This document shows positions 57,130-64,000 of a stretch of DNA of 64,000 nucleotides, in pieces. Below the pieces are notes generated by a model. It saw nothing but the letters and a program-made list of their open reading frames with translations. It searched no databases and was not told the DNA's origin. The stretch covers positions 1-64,000 of the forward strand of contig NZ_CP054694.1 in assembly GCF_014023275.1 (NCBI RefSeq). Reading direction: 5' to 3'. The position numbers and the translations under genes were made by a program. Origin of the DNA: Nostoc edaphicum CCNP1411. GTDB taxonomy: Bacteria; Cyanobacteriota; Cyanobacteriia; Cyanobacteriales; Nostocaceae. Numbering within the stretch: position 1 is the first letter of the stretch; each line of letters opens with the position of its first letter.

Positions 57130-57950
57130 TGCATCAGTTTATTGAACATTTCTTGGGGAATACCTGATAACCTAATAGCCTCTGTCCTACTTTTACCTCT
57201 CCTCAATAAACGGATGGTATCTTGCGTTTGTCGCCATACTATAGACTTAGGTTTGATTGCGCCATTACCCACCGCCACCGCTAAACCATAAGCTACGGCA
57301 TTAGCATCATTTCTCTGTGAAACAGTGCTAGTTTGCGAAGAAGTATTGACTGTTAAACGTGGTTTTTTATCAAATTTTTGAGGTGCGGTGTTATTGGTAA
57401 TATTATTGGTATTGTTTAATCTATTGTGATTAACTAACGGTTTTTCAGCTATTAATAACGGCTGTGGTTTATCCGAATCTGGCTTAATAATTAAACTGGT
57501 ATATTCTGGTTTACCTCTAGCCGGAATCAACTGAAATTGATATTGTTTTTGACCGTCAGCATTAGCAGTAATCACGGTAATCACGGTACTACCATCTTGA
57601 CTGGAAGTTAAAACCGGAAAACTAATTGGTTTAATTTGTCTGAGGAATAAAATTGTAGCTCCTCCACTACCACAATTTTCATCTGATGCACCACGCTGAC
57701 ATAAGTTGCCATTAGAAGTTAAAGCAAAGCGGGAAGGGTCTCCTAACCACACTTGCTTGATGGTTTCACCTGTGGGAATGAAATTGATAGTCAAACCGTA
57801 ACCAGCCCAAATTTTTAAGTCAATTCCATGAGAATTACTACCTTGAGCATCTTGTGAATAAACATTTCTCGCGGCTGGTAGTGCTAAAGCTGTGCCTGTA
57901 TTAGCGTTGATAACTAACGTAGTTAGCAGTAAAAAACCTAAACGTTTCAT
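57111..57950 (-). CDS. VirB9/TrbG-like outer-membrane channel protein
   Basis: The 279-residue protein has a signal peptide ([20 protein letters not shown], likely cut after ALALPA), a beta-sandwich typical of VirB9 ([20 protein letters not shown] then [35 protein letters not shown]) and a linker, ending in a basic helical segment ([20 protein letters not shown]) that is unusual for VirB9. It precedes the secreted protein with an 18-base overlap. Confidence 0.65.
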   Translation of the reverse strand: MKRLGFLLLTTLVINANTGTALALPAARNVYSQDAQGSNSHGIDLKIWAGYGLTINFIPTGETIKQVWLGDPSRFALTSNGNLCQRGASDENCGSGGATILFLRQIKPISFPVLTSSQDGSTVITVITANADGQKQYQFQLIPARGKPEYTSLIIKPDSDKPQPLLIAEKPLVNHNRLNNTNNITNNTAPQKFDKKPRLTVNTSSQTSTVSQRNDANAVAYGLAVAVGNGAIKPKSIVWRQTQDTIRLLRRGKSRTEAIRLSGIPQEMFNKLMQWGQTQ

Positions 57951-58042
57951 ATCACAACGGATTTATCTGCAAGAAATTGTGTAATAGTTATAAATTCAGA
58001 ATTTAGAATTTATCCTTTTAACTCATTATTCATTGCCTAATT

Positions 58043-59560
58043 TCATATCGAAATTGATTGATTGACAAAGATTTGCACTGGTTTACCTGTTTCAATTACA
58101 AAAACTTGTTGTTGCTGTTGTACTTGTTGTAATTGCTGCTCATTGGAATTTTTCATCCTACTGAGAATTTGATTAATACTGCCTTCAGTAAAACCAGCCA
58201 GTAAATTCTTATCACTGTTACTTGTTGTAGTGGTTGTTGTACCTAAAGAGCTAATTGTTGTCTCTGAATTAGCTCTATTTTGAATCTCAGCCACCTTAGA
58301 TAAACCAGACAGCATAGATGCCATGAGCGAATTGCCTAAATTACTGCCACCTTGACGAGATTCAGCTTTAAGTAAATTGCCGTTTTTACCCAATACCAAA
58401 ATCGAATTCTGTGGCAGTGGCTTTTCCTCGGTTTTACCGTTGATGTTCACTAATACAGAAACAGCCGTCATTTGCACTATTTCTGAGTTAGTGGGATTGA
58501 TCATAGCCACAACATAAGCATCTTTGGGTAAAACTTCAGACCCATCAAATGCTTTCAGGGGTTGAGTTAAACGAATCAGGCTATTTTGCTGCTGCTGATT
58601 ACTTACACCACTACCCACCCAGGCTACAGGAGTCTCTATCACACCTGCCGCACGAGTTCCGACTAAAACCCGCTTGCCATCGTAGTTAGTCGGTGGTGGC
58701 TGTGGTGAAGAATTGCGATCACTCCGAGGTAAGCTATCTGGTTTTATCCCTATACCCCCATTCACTTGAACATTACCCAATTCTGCCTCTTCCTGGTTTA
58801 AATCTGCATTGCCAGTGTCAGTAGAGGAGTAATTACCGACATTAGCAGCTGCTAACCACTCCTGCATCGGGTCTTTAGGAGTGGTACGAACGGGTAACGG
58901 ATTGGAGACAACTTGAGATTTTACGGGTTTAGGTATAAGAGCAGACACAGGTTGTCTGACTACTGGTTGAGCAGCCACGCGATCGCTTCTACTAGGTCTA
59001 GTAACAGTAGGTGGCGGTGGTGCTTGATGAATAGTTAATGGTCGCGTTGGTGTAGGCTGAGTTTTGACGGTAGGTGTAGGAGTGACTGTAGCTGTAGGGG
59101 TAATTGTTGGCGTTGGTGGTGCAGTTTCAGCGTTTTTTTTAGTAACAGCTTGTAACTCCCCTTTTTGAGAGGTGAGAGCGATCGCTGTTTTAAGCTCTCC
59201 TTCCTCATTTTCATCATCTGATTTAATATCTGTCTGAATACTTTTTGCATTTTGCTGGGCTGGCTTATCACCGGGAGAATTCAAAGCCCCTGTAATTGAG
59301 CTAATCATCGTCCCAAACATGACAACTATTAACAGCACCCCACCAGAGACTGTTAACCCTTTTAGTAATGGGTGATTAGCTACAGGGCGAGTAGTGACAA
59401 TTTCTTCTGGTTCAGTTTTTTGTTCATCCACAGGTGATGATGTTTCTGAAACATTGGAAATTTCTACCCCATTCATCCGAGCAAATTCTTGGCTTCTATG
59501 GGAAGTATCACCAGTAGTAGCTTCAGAATTCGTATTTACAACTTGACTTTGATTTGACAT
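58043..59560 (-). CDS. VirB10/TrbI-like scaffold protein
   Basis: The 505-residue protein has a cytoplasmic N-terminus, one membrane helix (VSGGVLLIVVMFGTMI, about residues 70-86), a Pro/Thr-rich periplasmic part (PTPTITPTATVTPTPTVKT) and a C-terminal beta domain (RVLVGTRAAGVIETPVAWVG; LIRLTQPLKAFDGSEVLPK), the arrangement of VirB10. It spans both membranes of the secretion channel. Gene order next to VirB9- and VirB8-like genes supports this. Confidence 0.75.
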   Translation of the reverse strand: MSNQSQVVNTNSEATTGDTSHRSQEFARMNGVEISNVSETSSPVDEQKTEPEEIVTTRPVANHPLLKGLTVSGGVLLIVVMFGTMISSITGALNSPGDKPAQQNAKSIQTDIKSDDENEEGELKTAIALTSQKGELQAVTKKNAETAPPTPTITPTATVTPTPTVKTQPTPTRPLTIHQAPPPPTVTRPSRSDRVAAQPVVRQPVSALIPKPVKSQVVSNPLPVRTTPKDPMQEWLAAANVGNYSSTDTGNADLNQEEAELGNVQVNGGIGIKPDSLPRSDRNSSPQPPPTNYDGKRVLVGTRAAGVIETPVAWVGSGVSNQQQQNSLIRLTQPLKAFDGSEVLPKDAYVVAMINPTNSEIVQMTAVSVLVNINGKTEEKPLPQNSILVLGKNGNLLKAESRQGGSNLGNSLMASMLSGLSKVAEIQNRANSETTISSLGTTTTTTSNSDKNLLAGFTEGSINQILSRMKNSNEQQLQQVQQQQQVFVIETGKPVQIFVNQSISI

Positions 59561-59564
59561 AAAG

Positions 59565-60281
59565 CTACTTTCCTAAATCTAAATCTTGGATGCGGTAAAT
59601 TTCCATTCCCGCTTTTCTAGCTCTATAAGCCTCTATCTGTGGTACAGAAGGATTATTCGGTAAAGGTGGTGTATCTACTGCTCTCACAAATACAGTTTTA
59701 TTAAAAGAAATAGCCTTACCTAATTGGTCTTGACCTTTAAAAACTACTAAGTTGGCAACCATTTCTAATCGCCATTTACCTTCTTCTATTTTCTGAGGAG
59801 GCGAAAGATGGCGTACAAGTAAAGCTGATTGAGTATCACCATTAAACACGTCAGGCGGTGTTAAAGCTGCGATTTCTCGCAGAAAACTAGCGCGAAAATC
59901 TTCTGATAATGCAAATCCTGCACTCCAAGTATTTGTAGTGAGTTTTTTATCAGATACTTGTACACCGGGGTCAAGTTTTAGTTTGGTTGGATCTAAGTTA
60001 CTATCAGACGACTTGGGAACGGCATTCCAACTCATCAAATTCATCATTGTCCGCCCTGCAAAGTCCATAATCGCTTGGTCAGTACGGTCTTTTTCTCCTA
60101 CAGCAATTGCTCTAATGGAAGTACCGTCTTGAAGTTCTACTAAGGTAGGTTTCTGGTTAGATATTTTACTTAATTTACTGGAATTAGTTAGATTTATCAG
60201 TAACAAGAAGAGTAAGATAACAGCTTGCCCTATTGATACTAAGGGAGTAAAGTTTATCTCTTTCTTATCCAGTAATCTCAT
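59565..60281 (-). CDS. VirB8/TraE-like inner-membrane protein
   Basis: The 238-residue protein has one N-terminal membrane helix (VSIGQAVILLFLLLINLT) and a periplasmic domain with strands such as WSAGFALSEDFRASFLREIA and GKWRLEMVANLVVFKGQD, compatible with the VirB8/TraE NTF2-like fold. It overlaps the next gene by four bases. The assignment rests on order and topology more than on motifs. Confidence 0.55.
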   Translation of the reverse strand: MRLLDKKEINFTPLVSIGQAVILLFLLLINLTNSSKLSKISNQKPTLVELQDGTSIRAIAVGEKDRTDQAIMDFAGRTMMNLMSWNAVPKSSDSNLDPTKLKLDPGVQVSDKKLTTNTWSAGFALSEDFRASFLREIAALTPPDVFNGDTQSALLVRHLSPPQKIEEGKWRLEMVANLVVFKGQDQLGKAISFNKTVFVRAVDTPPLPNNPSVPQIEAYRARKAGMEIYRIQDLDLGK

Positions 60282-61330
60282 CTGAATACCCTCCCTGAGA
60301 TTAACCTCCCACTGCTAGAGAAACATGAGAAAGCTGCCATCCCCCCACCAGATCCCATTGCTAACGCCAGTATTGGAGACAAAATTGCTTGTACTAGCTG
60401 TAGGAACAAGGGATTATTGTTACTAGCATTCACTATTGCACTAGCAGCCATTCCACAAACAATTGAGTATGACATGAGTACCAAAGTCAGTGCTAACCAT
60501 CCTGCAACCCAAGCATAGATGGGTTTAGCTCCAAAAGGAAAAAGTGAAATTACTAAAAATATAGGTGCAATGTAGGCATTTAATAAAAATGCTACTTGCA
60601 CAACATATTGAAAGGCTGCTTGTAAGCCACTGAATATAATCCATGACATGGCTTGCACCATTGAATTAATAGTTTGCCCAGCTATATCTAAGGGATTCCA
60701 GCTATTTGAATAAGAGGATATACCATATTTATTTTTATAGGCTTGAGCTTGCTTTTGAATTTCATCGGCTTTCTCTTTTTGACATATTTCTCTTGGGTTT
60801 ATAATGTTTCCTTGGTTATCTTGTCCATTTGTAGGCTTTTTTTCACACTCTTGCATTTGTGCTTGAACTGAAAGAGCAAAAGCCTGATCCATATTGGCAG
60901 TACGAATAGCATCTCTCAAAGTAATGCCATTTCGCGTAATACTTAATACTTTGTCATTCAAATTAACCGCTACATTACGAAACATCAGAGACGTGGTAGC
61001 AAGTAACTGTCCATTATTAACTGTCAACATTAAACAGACTAATAATGGATAGACCATCTCATTCAAAATTTCATGACTAAATCCTTCCTGAGTTAATCTA
61101 GAATACCAACTGATAGACCAGAAGGAAACAAAAACCACTCCCAATAAAGCAGAAACAGCTACCACTGCTTTAAAAACTTCACTGTTACCGTTAGCTAAAT
61201 CTTGCCAGTCTTGGTTAAATGAAGATACAACCATGCGAGAGCCGTTAATCGCACCATCTACTATATCTTCCGCGTTTGTATCTCCAGTTAGTTCTAGTAA
61301 ATACCAAAAGTTAGTTAAATTATTTAGCAT
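60278..61330 (-). CDS. VirB6-like polytopic membrane protein
   Basis: Several hydrophobic segments are evident: AVVAVSALLGVVFVSFWSIS, VYPLLVCLMLTV, AFLLNAYIAPIFLVISLFPF, WLALTLVLMSYSIVCGMAA and LVQAILSPILALAMGSGGG. This fits VirB6/TrbL-like channel proteins. I prefer the ATG at 61330 (MLNNLTNFWYLLELTG), which overlaps the previous gene by 11 bases; a longer frame reaches 61366. Confidence 0.7.
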   Translation of the reverse strand: MLNNLTNFWYLLELTGDTNAEDIVDGAINGSRMVVSSFNQDWQDLANGNSEVFKAVVAVSALLGVVFVSFWSISWYSRLTQEGFSHEILNEMVYPLLVCLMLTVNNGQLLATTSLMFRNVAVNLNDKVLSITRNGITLRDAIRTANMDQAFALSVQAQMQECEKKPTNGQDNQGNIINPREICQKEKADEIQKQAQAYKNKYGISSYSNSWNPLDIAGQTINSMVQAMSWIIFSGLQAAFQYVVQVAFLLNAYIAPIFLVISLFPFGAKPIYAWVAGWLALTLVLMSYSIVCGMAASAIVNASNNNPLFLQLVQAILSPILALAMGSGGGMAAFSCFSSSGRLISGRVFR

Positions 61331-62084
61331 TGCTTTGTTCCCAAAAAGCATCAGCGAAAGCGGCACTACCTATAATTTGCTTGGCACTAGAATTATTATT
61401 AGCTTGCTCTTTTCTTGCTTGCTCATCTAACCTACCGGAAATGTCACTCAAATTGATATTGGCTGCTGATAAAGCTCTAGTTTGTTTTTGTGCTTCACTG
61501 TGAATTGATTTAGTAATAACTGTTGTTTGTAGATTCTGCACTGCCATCTTTTTCAAGATGTCTTGAGTGATGACATCATTTTGTACTTCATCAGCAGTAT
61601 TAGATGAATTTTCTACAGCATAATTAGAGATTTCTGCTTCTTGCGCTTGAGTTTTTTGTCCTTCTCTACCTAAAATAGATCCAGATAGCCCATAAGTATA
61701 AGCTTGATGCCATTGTCTCTGAGCATTTTCACCTTGGGTTTGAGAATCAGTTTCAACTAAATCAGTATCTTGCTGTTGAACAATCACCTTGATATTTTTA
61801 CCTGCTTTTAATGGGTCAGGTATACCCATAACTCCATTTGTAGAAGTGATGGCTATATCTAAGTCTTTATCTTTGTTCGAGTCTTTCGATAGCTGGCTAA
61901 ATTCTTGGCTATACTGCTTAATGTATGACTGCAAGCTTGTCAAGACTTGCTGAAATTGTTCTAGAAATGAAGATTTGGCTGTAGCTGGTAAAGCTGAACA
62001 AAAAATGAATACAATTACTAAACTACTAAAAACTGCTAAACGGCGGTAGATAGGGGCTAATGTCAACTGGTTGAGTGATTTCAT
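61320..62084 (-). CDS. VirB5/TrbJ-like periplasmic protein
   Basis: The 254-residue protein has a signal peptide (RLAVFSSLVIVFIFCSALPA then TAKSS) and a mostly helical body (SFLEQFQQVLTSLQSYIKQY; ILKKMAVQNLQTTVITKSIH) ending in GRLDEQARKEQANNNSS. VirB5/TrbJ proteins have this make-up and help pilus assembly. It lies just before the VirB6-like gene, the usual order. Confidence 0.6.
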   Translation of the reverse strand: MKSLNQLTLAPIYRRLAVFSSLVIVFIFCSALPATAKSSFLEQFQQVLTSLQSYIKQYSQEFSQLSKDSNKDKDLDIAITSTNGVMGIPDPLKAGKNIKVIVQQQDTDLVETDSQTQGENAQRQWHQAYTYGLSGSILGREGQKTQAQEAEISNYAVENSSNTADEVQNDVITQDILKKMAVQNLQTTVITKSIHSEAQKQTRALSAANINLSDISGRLDEQARKEQANNNSSAKQIIGSAAFADAFWEQSNAK

Positions 62085-62583
62085 ATAAATTCTCCAAGGA
62101 GACTGTAAAAGATTTGGGAGCGCAAGCAGATATCACCTCTGCTTTATTTCCTAAAATTTTCTTGCCAGTTACTATTAGTGGTGCTGGAGGTTGTTTATCA
62201 GTTCTCTTAGATAATCTTTCAAACAAACTCCCCTCATACCGTGGATGTTCAGGTATTAAAGATGCTGGCTGTGAGTACATTAAAATATAGTCTTTTTCAG
62301 ATATAAAATCTGTATTTATTCCTGGCTGCTTTAGCTTTATTTTAAATGGTTGCTGCATTAAAGATGAATAGTAAGCAGCTTTTAAGAATCGATTGCTTTG
62401 TACATCATTGCTGGCATTTTCAATCATTTCTTGACAAGTTTGCTGCTTCTGGGCAATATACTTCTCATGCTGTTGCTGATGCCACTTCCACACTTCAAAT
62501 GATGCCCATGAAGATAAAACTCCTAAAATAGCCAACAAGACTTTATATTGTGCAAATACCGTAGCAATTTCTAACTTTTTCAT
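62026..62583 (-). CDS. Membrane-anchored hypothetical transfer protein
   Basis: The 185-residue protein has one N-terminal membrane helix (YKVLLAILGVLSSWASFEVW) and a periplasmic part with KQQTCQEMIENASNDVQSNR and LYEITQPVDISPYLPPFSSF. It overlaps the downstream gene by 59 bases and the VirB4-like gene by four. Its place between VirB4- and VirB5-like genes suggests a channel accessory; the family is not recognised. Confidence 0.6.
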   Translation of the reverse strand: MKKLEIATVFAQYKVLLAILGVLSSWASFEVWKWHQQQHEKYIAQKQQTCQEMIENASNDVQSNRFLKAAYYSSLMQQPFKIKLKQPGINTDFISEKDYILMYSQPASLIPEHPRYEGSLFERLSKRTDKQPPAPLIVTGKKILGNKAEVISACAPKSFTVSLENLYEITQPVDISPYLPPFSSF

Positions 62584-64000
62584 AAAGGCTTACCCTGCTT
62601 AATGCAACCAACATAGTATTTGGCAAATTCAGACACCCACTGAAACTTATCTGAGTACATTGCTTTAAACCTGTCGCGTGCCGCTTGCTCTTCTCTGCTA
62701 TTAGCAACTAATGCCAACATTGGGTAGGAAGGATAGTAACGACAGCGTATATATTTGTTGTTATAATCCAATAGCCAAAGCGTATATAGCTGTTTAATAT
62801 TGGGACGAAAACTTTCATTTTTATCAATAATTTGCTTTGGAATGCCTAAATGCTCTGAAAAACTTTTTGCAGCCCCTGGTACTATCCGCCCTATTAACCG
62901 ACAGGGCATATTCTGTAAAATTTGTTCACCAGCTTCTGAGTTAGCGATCGACAAAATATCTTGACCTGCAAGTATGACCCGACAGCCGGATTTTCGAGCA
63001 GTCGCGCATTTACGACCCACTAACCGCGATAAAGCAGCAAACCGCAACAATACACTGGATTCATCCATGAAGAAAACGCTATTGGGTGCTGATAGGGATT
63101 GCCTGGAAGCGGCAATATAAGCAGACATCCCGAAAACTTCAGCGTCTTTACTTGATTGCAGGTTGGTCAGGGCAAAGGTAATTAGCTTGGCATCAGTATC
63201 AAAGGTGGAGGGACGGCAGATAGCATTACCAATGGTACTATTTCTCCAATATTGAAAGCGTAGGCGGATATAGTTCAACGCCCTATCTACGTTTTCATCT
63301 TCATAACCCAAGTTTATGTGGTCTGTTGAGAAAAAATGCTCCATGTCTGCAAGGGTTGGGGTATTCTCCCAAGCCGCAGAACCTAATCCTCCTTTCTTGG
63401 CAAGAGCAAAGCGTCGTTGAATGTCGGGGTCATCGTAAAAGGCTTTTGTCCCTAGTGGGATAAGGGATTCGATTGTCTGGGACAAGAAACCATCAAATGA
63501 TTGCGAACCCAAGACTAACTGAAGAACAATCAAGTTGACATCGTTTCTGTGGGCTTTAGCTCGTTCCTCCCGTTGTTCTTCTGGAATTTTTGATAAGTCT
63601 AAGGGCTGCACCAAATTGTTAGACTCTTTGGAAATATCAAAGTAAAAACCGTTGTGATAGGGTGTGTAGTCCCCAAAAGTCCCTGTGCCGTCATCATTGG
63701 GCAGGTCTATCATTAAAATGCTCATATCCTGAGCTTGACACTCGGCGATAATGGAAGCTACCAAAACTGATTTACCTGAGCCGGTTGTACCGAGAACTAA
63801 AATATTTTTGGTTTTTGATAGGTCAATTTTGACGGGTGAATCACTCTCATCTGCGATTAACTCAAACCCTTGATGATCTGCGGGACTATTCTGCACTATA
63901 TTAGTTAATCCCAAAACTTCACTTGCAAAGAAAGTCTGCCGCCGATTATATGGACGCATCAAAATCGGTTCTTGCCTGATGAGCAATGTTTGCAGCCAGA
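62580..64000 (-). CDS. VirB4/TraC-like ATPase, N-terminus beyond window
   Basis: The frame is open to the right edge (WLQTLLIRQEPILMRPYNRR), so only the C-terminal 473 residues are present. Walker A is LVLGTTGSGKSVLVASII and Walker B is VFFMDESSVLLRFAAL; ARKSGCRVILAGQDILSIAN is the following motif. VirB4 ATPases power channel assembly. It is the first visible gene of the minus-strand secretion operon. Confidence 0.85.
   Translation of the reverse strand, partial: WLQTLLIRQEPILMRPYNRRQTFFASEVLGLTNIVQNSPADHQGFELIADESDSPVKIDLSKTKNILVLGTTGSGKSVLVASIIAECQAQDMSILMIDLPNDDGTGTFGDYTPYHNGFYFDISKESNNLVQPLDLSKIPEEQREERAKAHRNDVNLIVLQLVLGSQSFDGFLSQTIESLIPLGTKAFYDDPDIQRRFALAKKGGLGSAAWENTPTLADMEHFFSTDHINLGYEDENVDRALNYIRLRFQYWRNSTIGNAICRPSTFDTDAKLITFALTNLQSSKDAEVFGMSAYIAASRQSLSAPNSVFFMDESSVLLRFAALSRLVGRKCATARKSGCRVILAGQDILSIANSEAGEQILQNMPCRLIGRIVPGAAKSFSEHLGIPKQIIDKNESFRPNIKQLYTLWLLDYNNKYIRCRYYPSYPMLALVANSREEQAARDRFKAMYSDKFQWVSEFAKYYVGCIKQGKPL

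Noticed and set aside
1..64000. tRNA, rRNA or DDE-transposase insertion sequences
   Set aside because: I saw no tRNA-like cloverleaf, rRNA segment or transposase gene; the only clear mobile elements are the three group II introns.

Overview
The window reads as part of a large conjugative plasmid of a filamentous (Nostoc-like) cyanobacterium. Evidence seen in the sequence: HIP1 octamers (GCGATCGC), Nostoc-type dispersed short repeats, a partition locus at the left, a relaxase plus type IV secretion genes at the right, and a plasmid-type actin-like segregation gene. The species assignment is an inference.

Layout. 0-4 kb: small hypothetical genes, a ParA/ribbon-helix-helix partition pair whose second gene carries iteron-like DNA inside its coding region, a frameshifted ArsC/Spx relic, another ribbon-helix-helix gene and a degenerate fragment resembling the C-terminus of cas6. 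4.2-18 kb: a type III CRISPR effector operon on the minus strand. Cas10, a long multi-domain RAMP, a double Cas7, Csx19 and a Cas7 with a large insertion match the layout I know as type III-Dv of Synechocystis. It is flanked by signalling genes: a Csx3-AAA fusion, a CARF effector and a CARF protein with two membrane helices. A WYL-type regulator is divergent from it. 18-24.8 kb: CRISPR array 1 (20 repeats), its leader, cas6, three small genes, cas2 and cas1, then an HNH gene pair. 24.9-38.3 kb: arrays 2 and 3, which share a second repeat type and point away from a central reverse transcriptase-Cas1 fusion and an XRE-type regulator. Three near-identical group II introns sit at one identical position inside CRISPR repeats, in the sense direction. 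38.4-42.2 kb: a large TPR-CHAT protein. 42-47 kb: a ribbon-helix-helix gene, perfect palindromes, ArdA antirestriction protein, a gene with a dnaX-like frameshift heptamer, and an actin-like ParM module with iterons. 47-64 kb: MobF-type relaxase-helicase, coupling protein and VirB9/10/8/6/5/4-like genes.

How the parts may work together. The RT-Cas1 and the separate Cas1-Cas2 would feed three arrays with closely related leaders. One Cas6 would process all transcripts, and the single effector complex would use the crRNAs and make cyclic oligoadenylate through its intact GGDD motif, switching on the CARF proteins while Csx3-AAA turns the signal off. Most striking to me are: introns placed so that splicing would restore the CRISPR repeat; a CRISPR-repeat look-alike hairpin in the cas6 5' leader, which suggests autoregulation; an 11-bp-phased motif shared by the upstream regions of both cas1 genes; a conserved three-box leader architecture; and a probable programmed -1 frameshift that adds a membrane-segment C-terminus to a protein of the ParM region. 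Several frameshifts in the intron proteins are +1 changes in homopolymers and could be sequencing errors.
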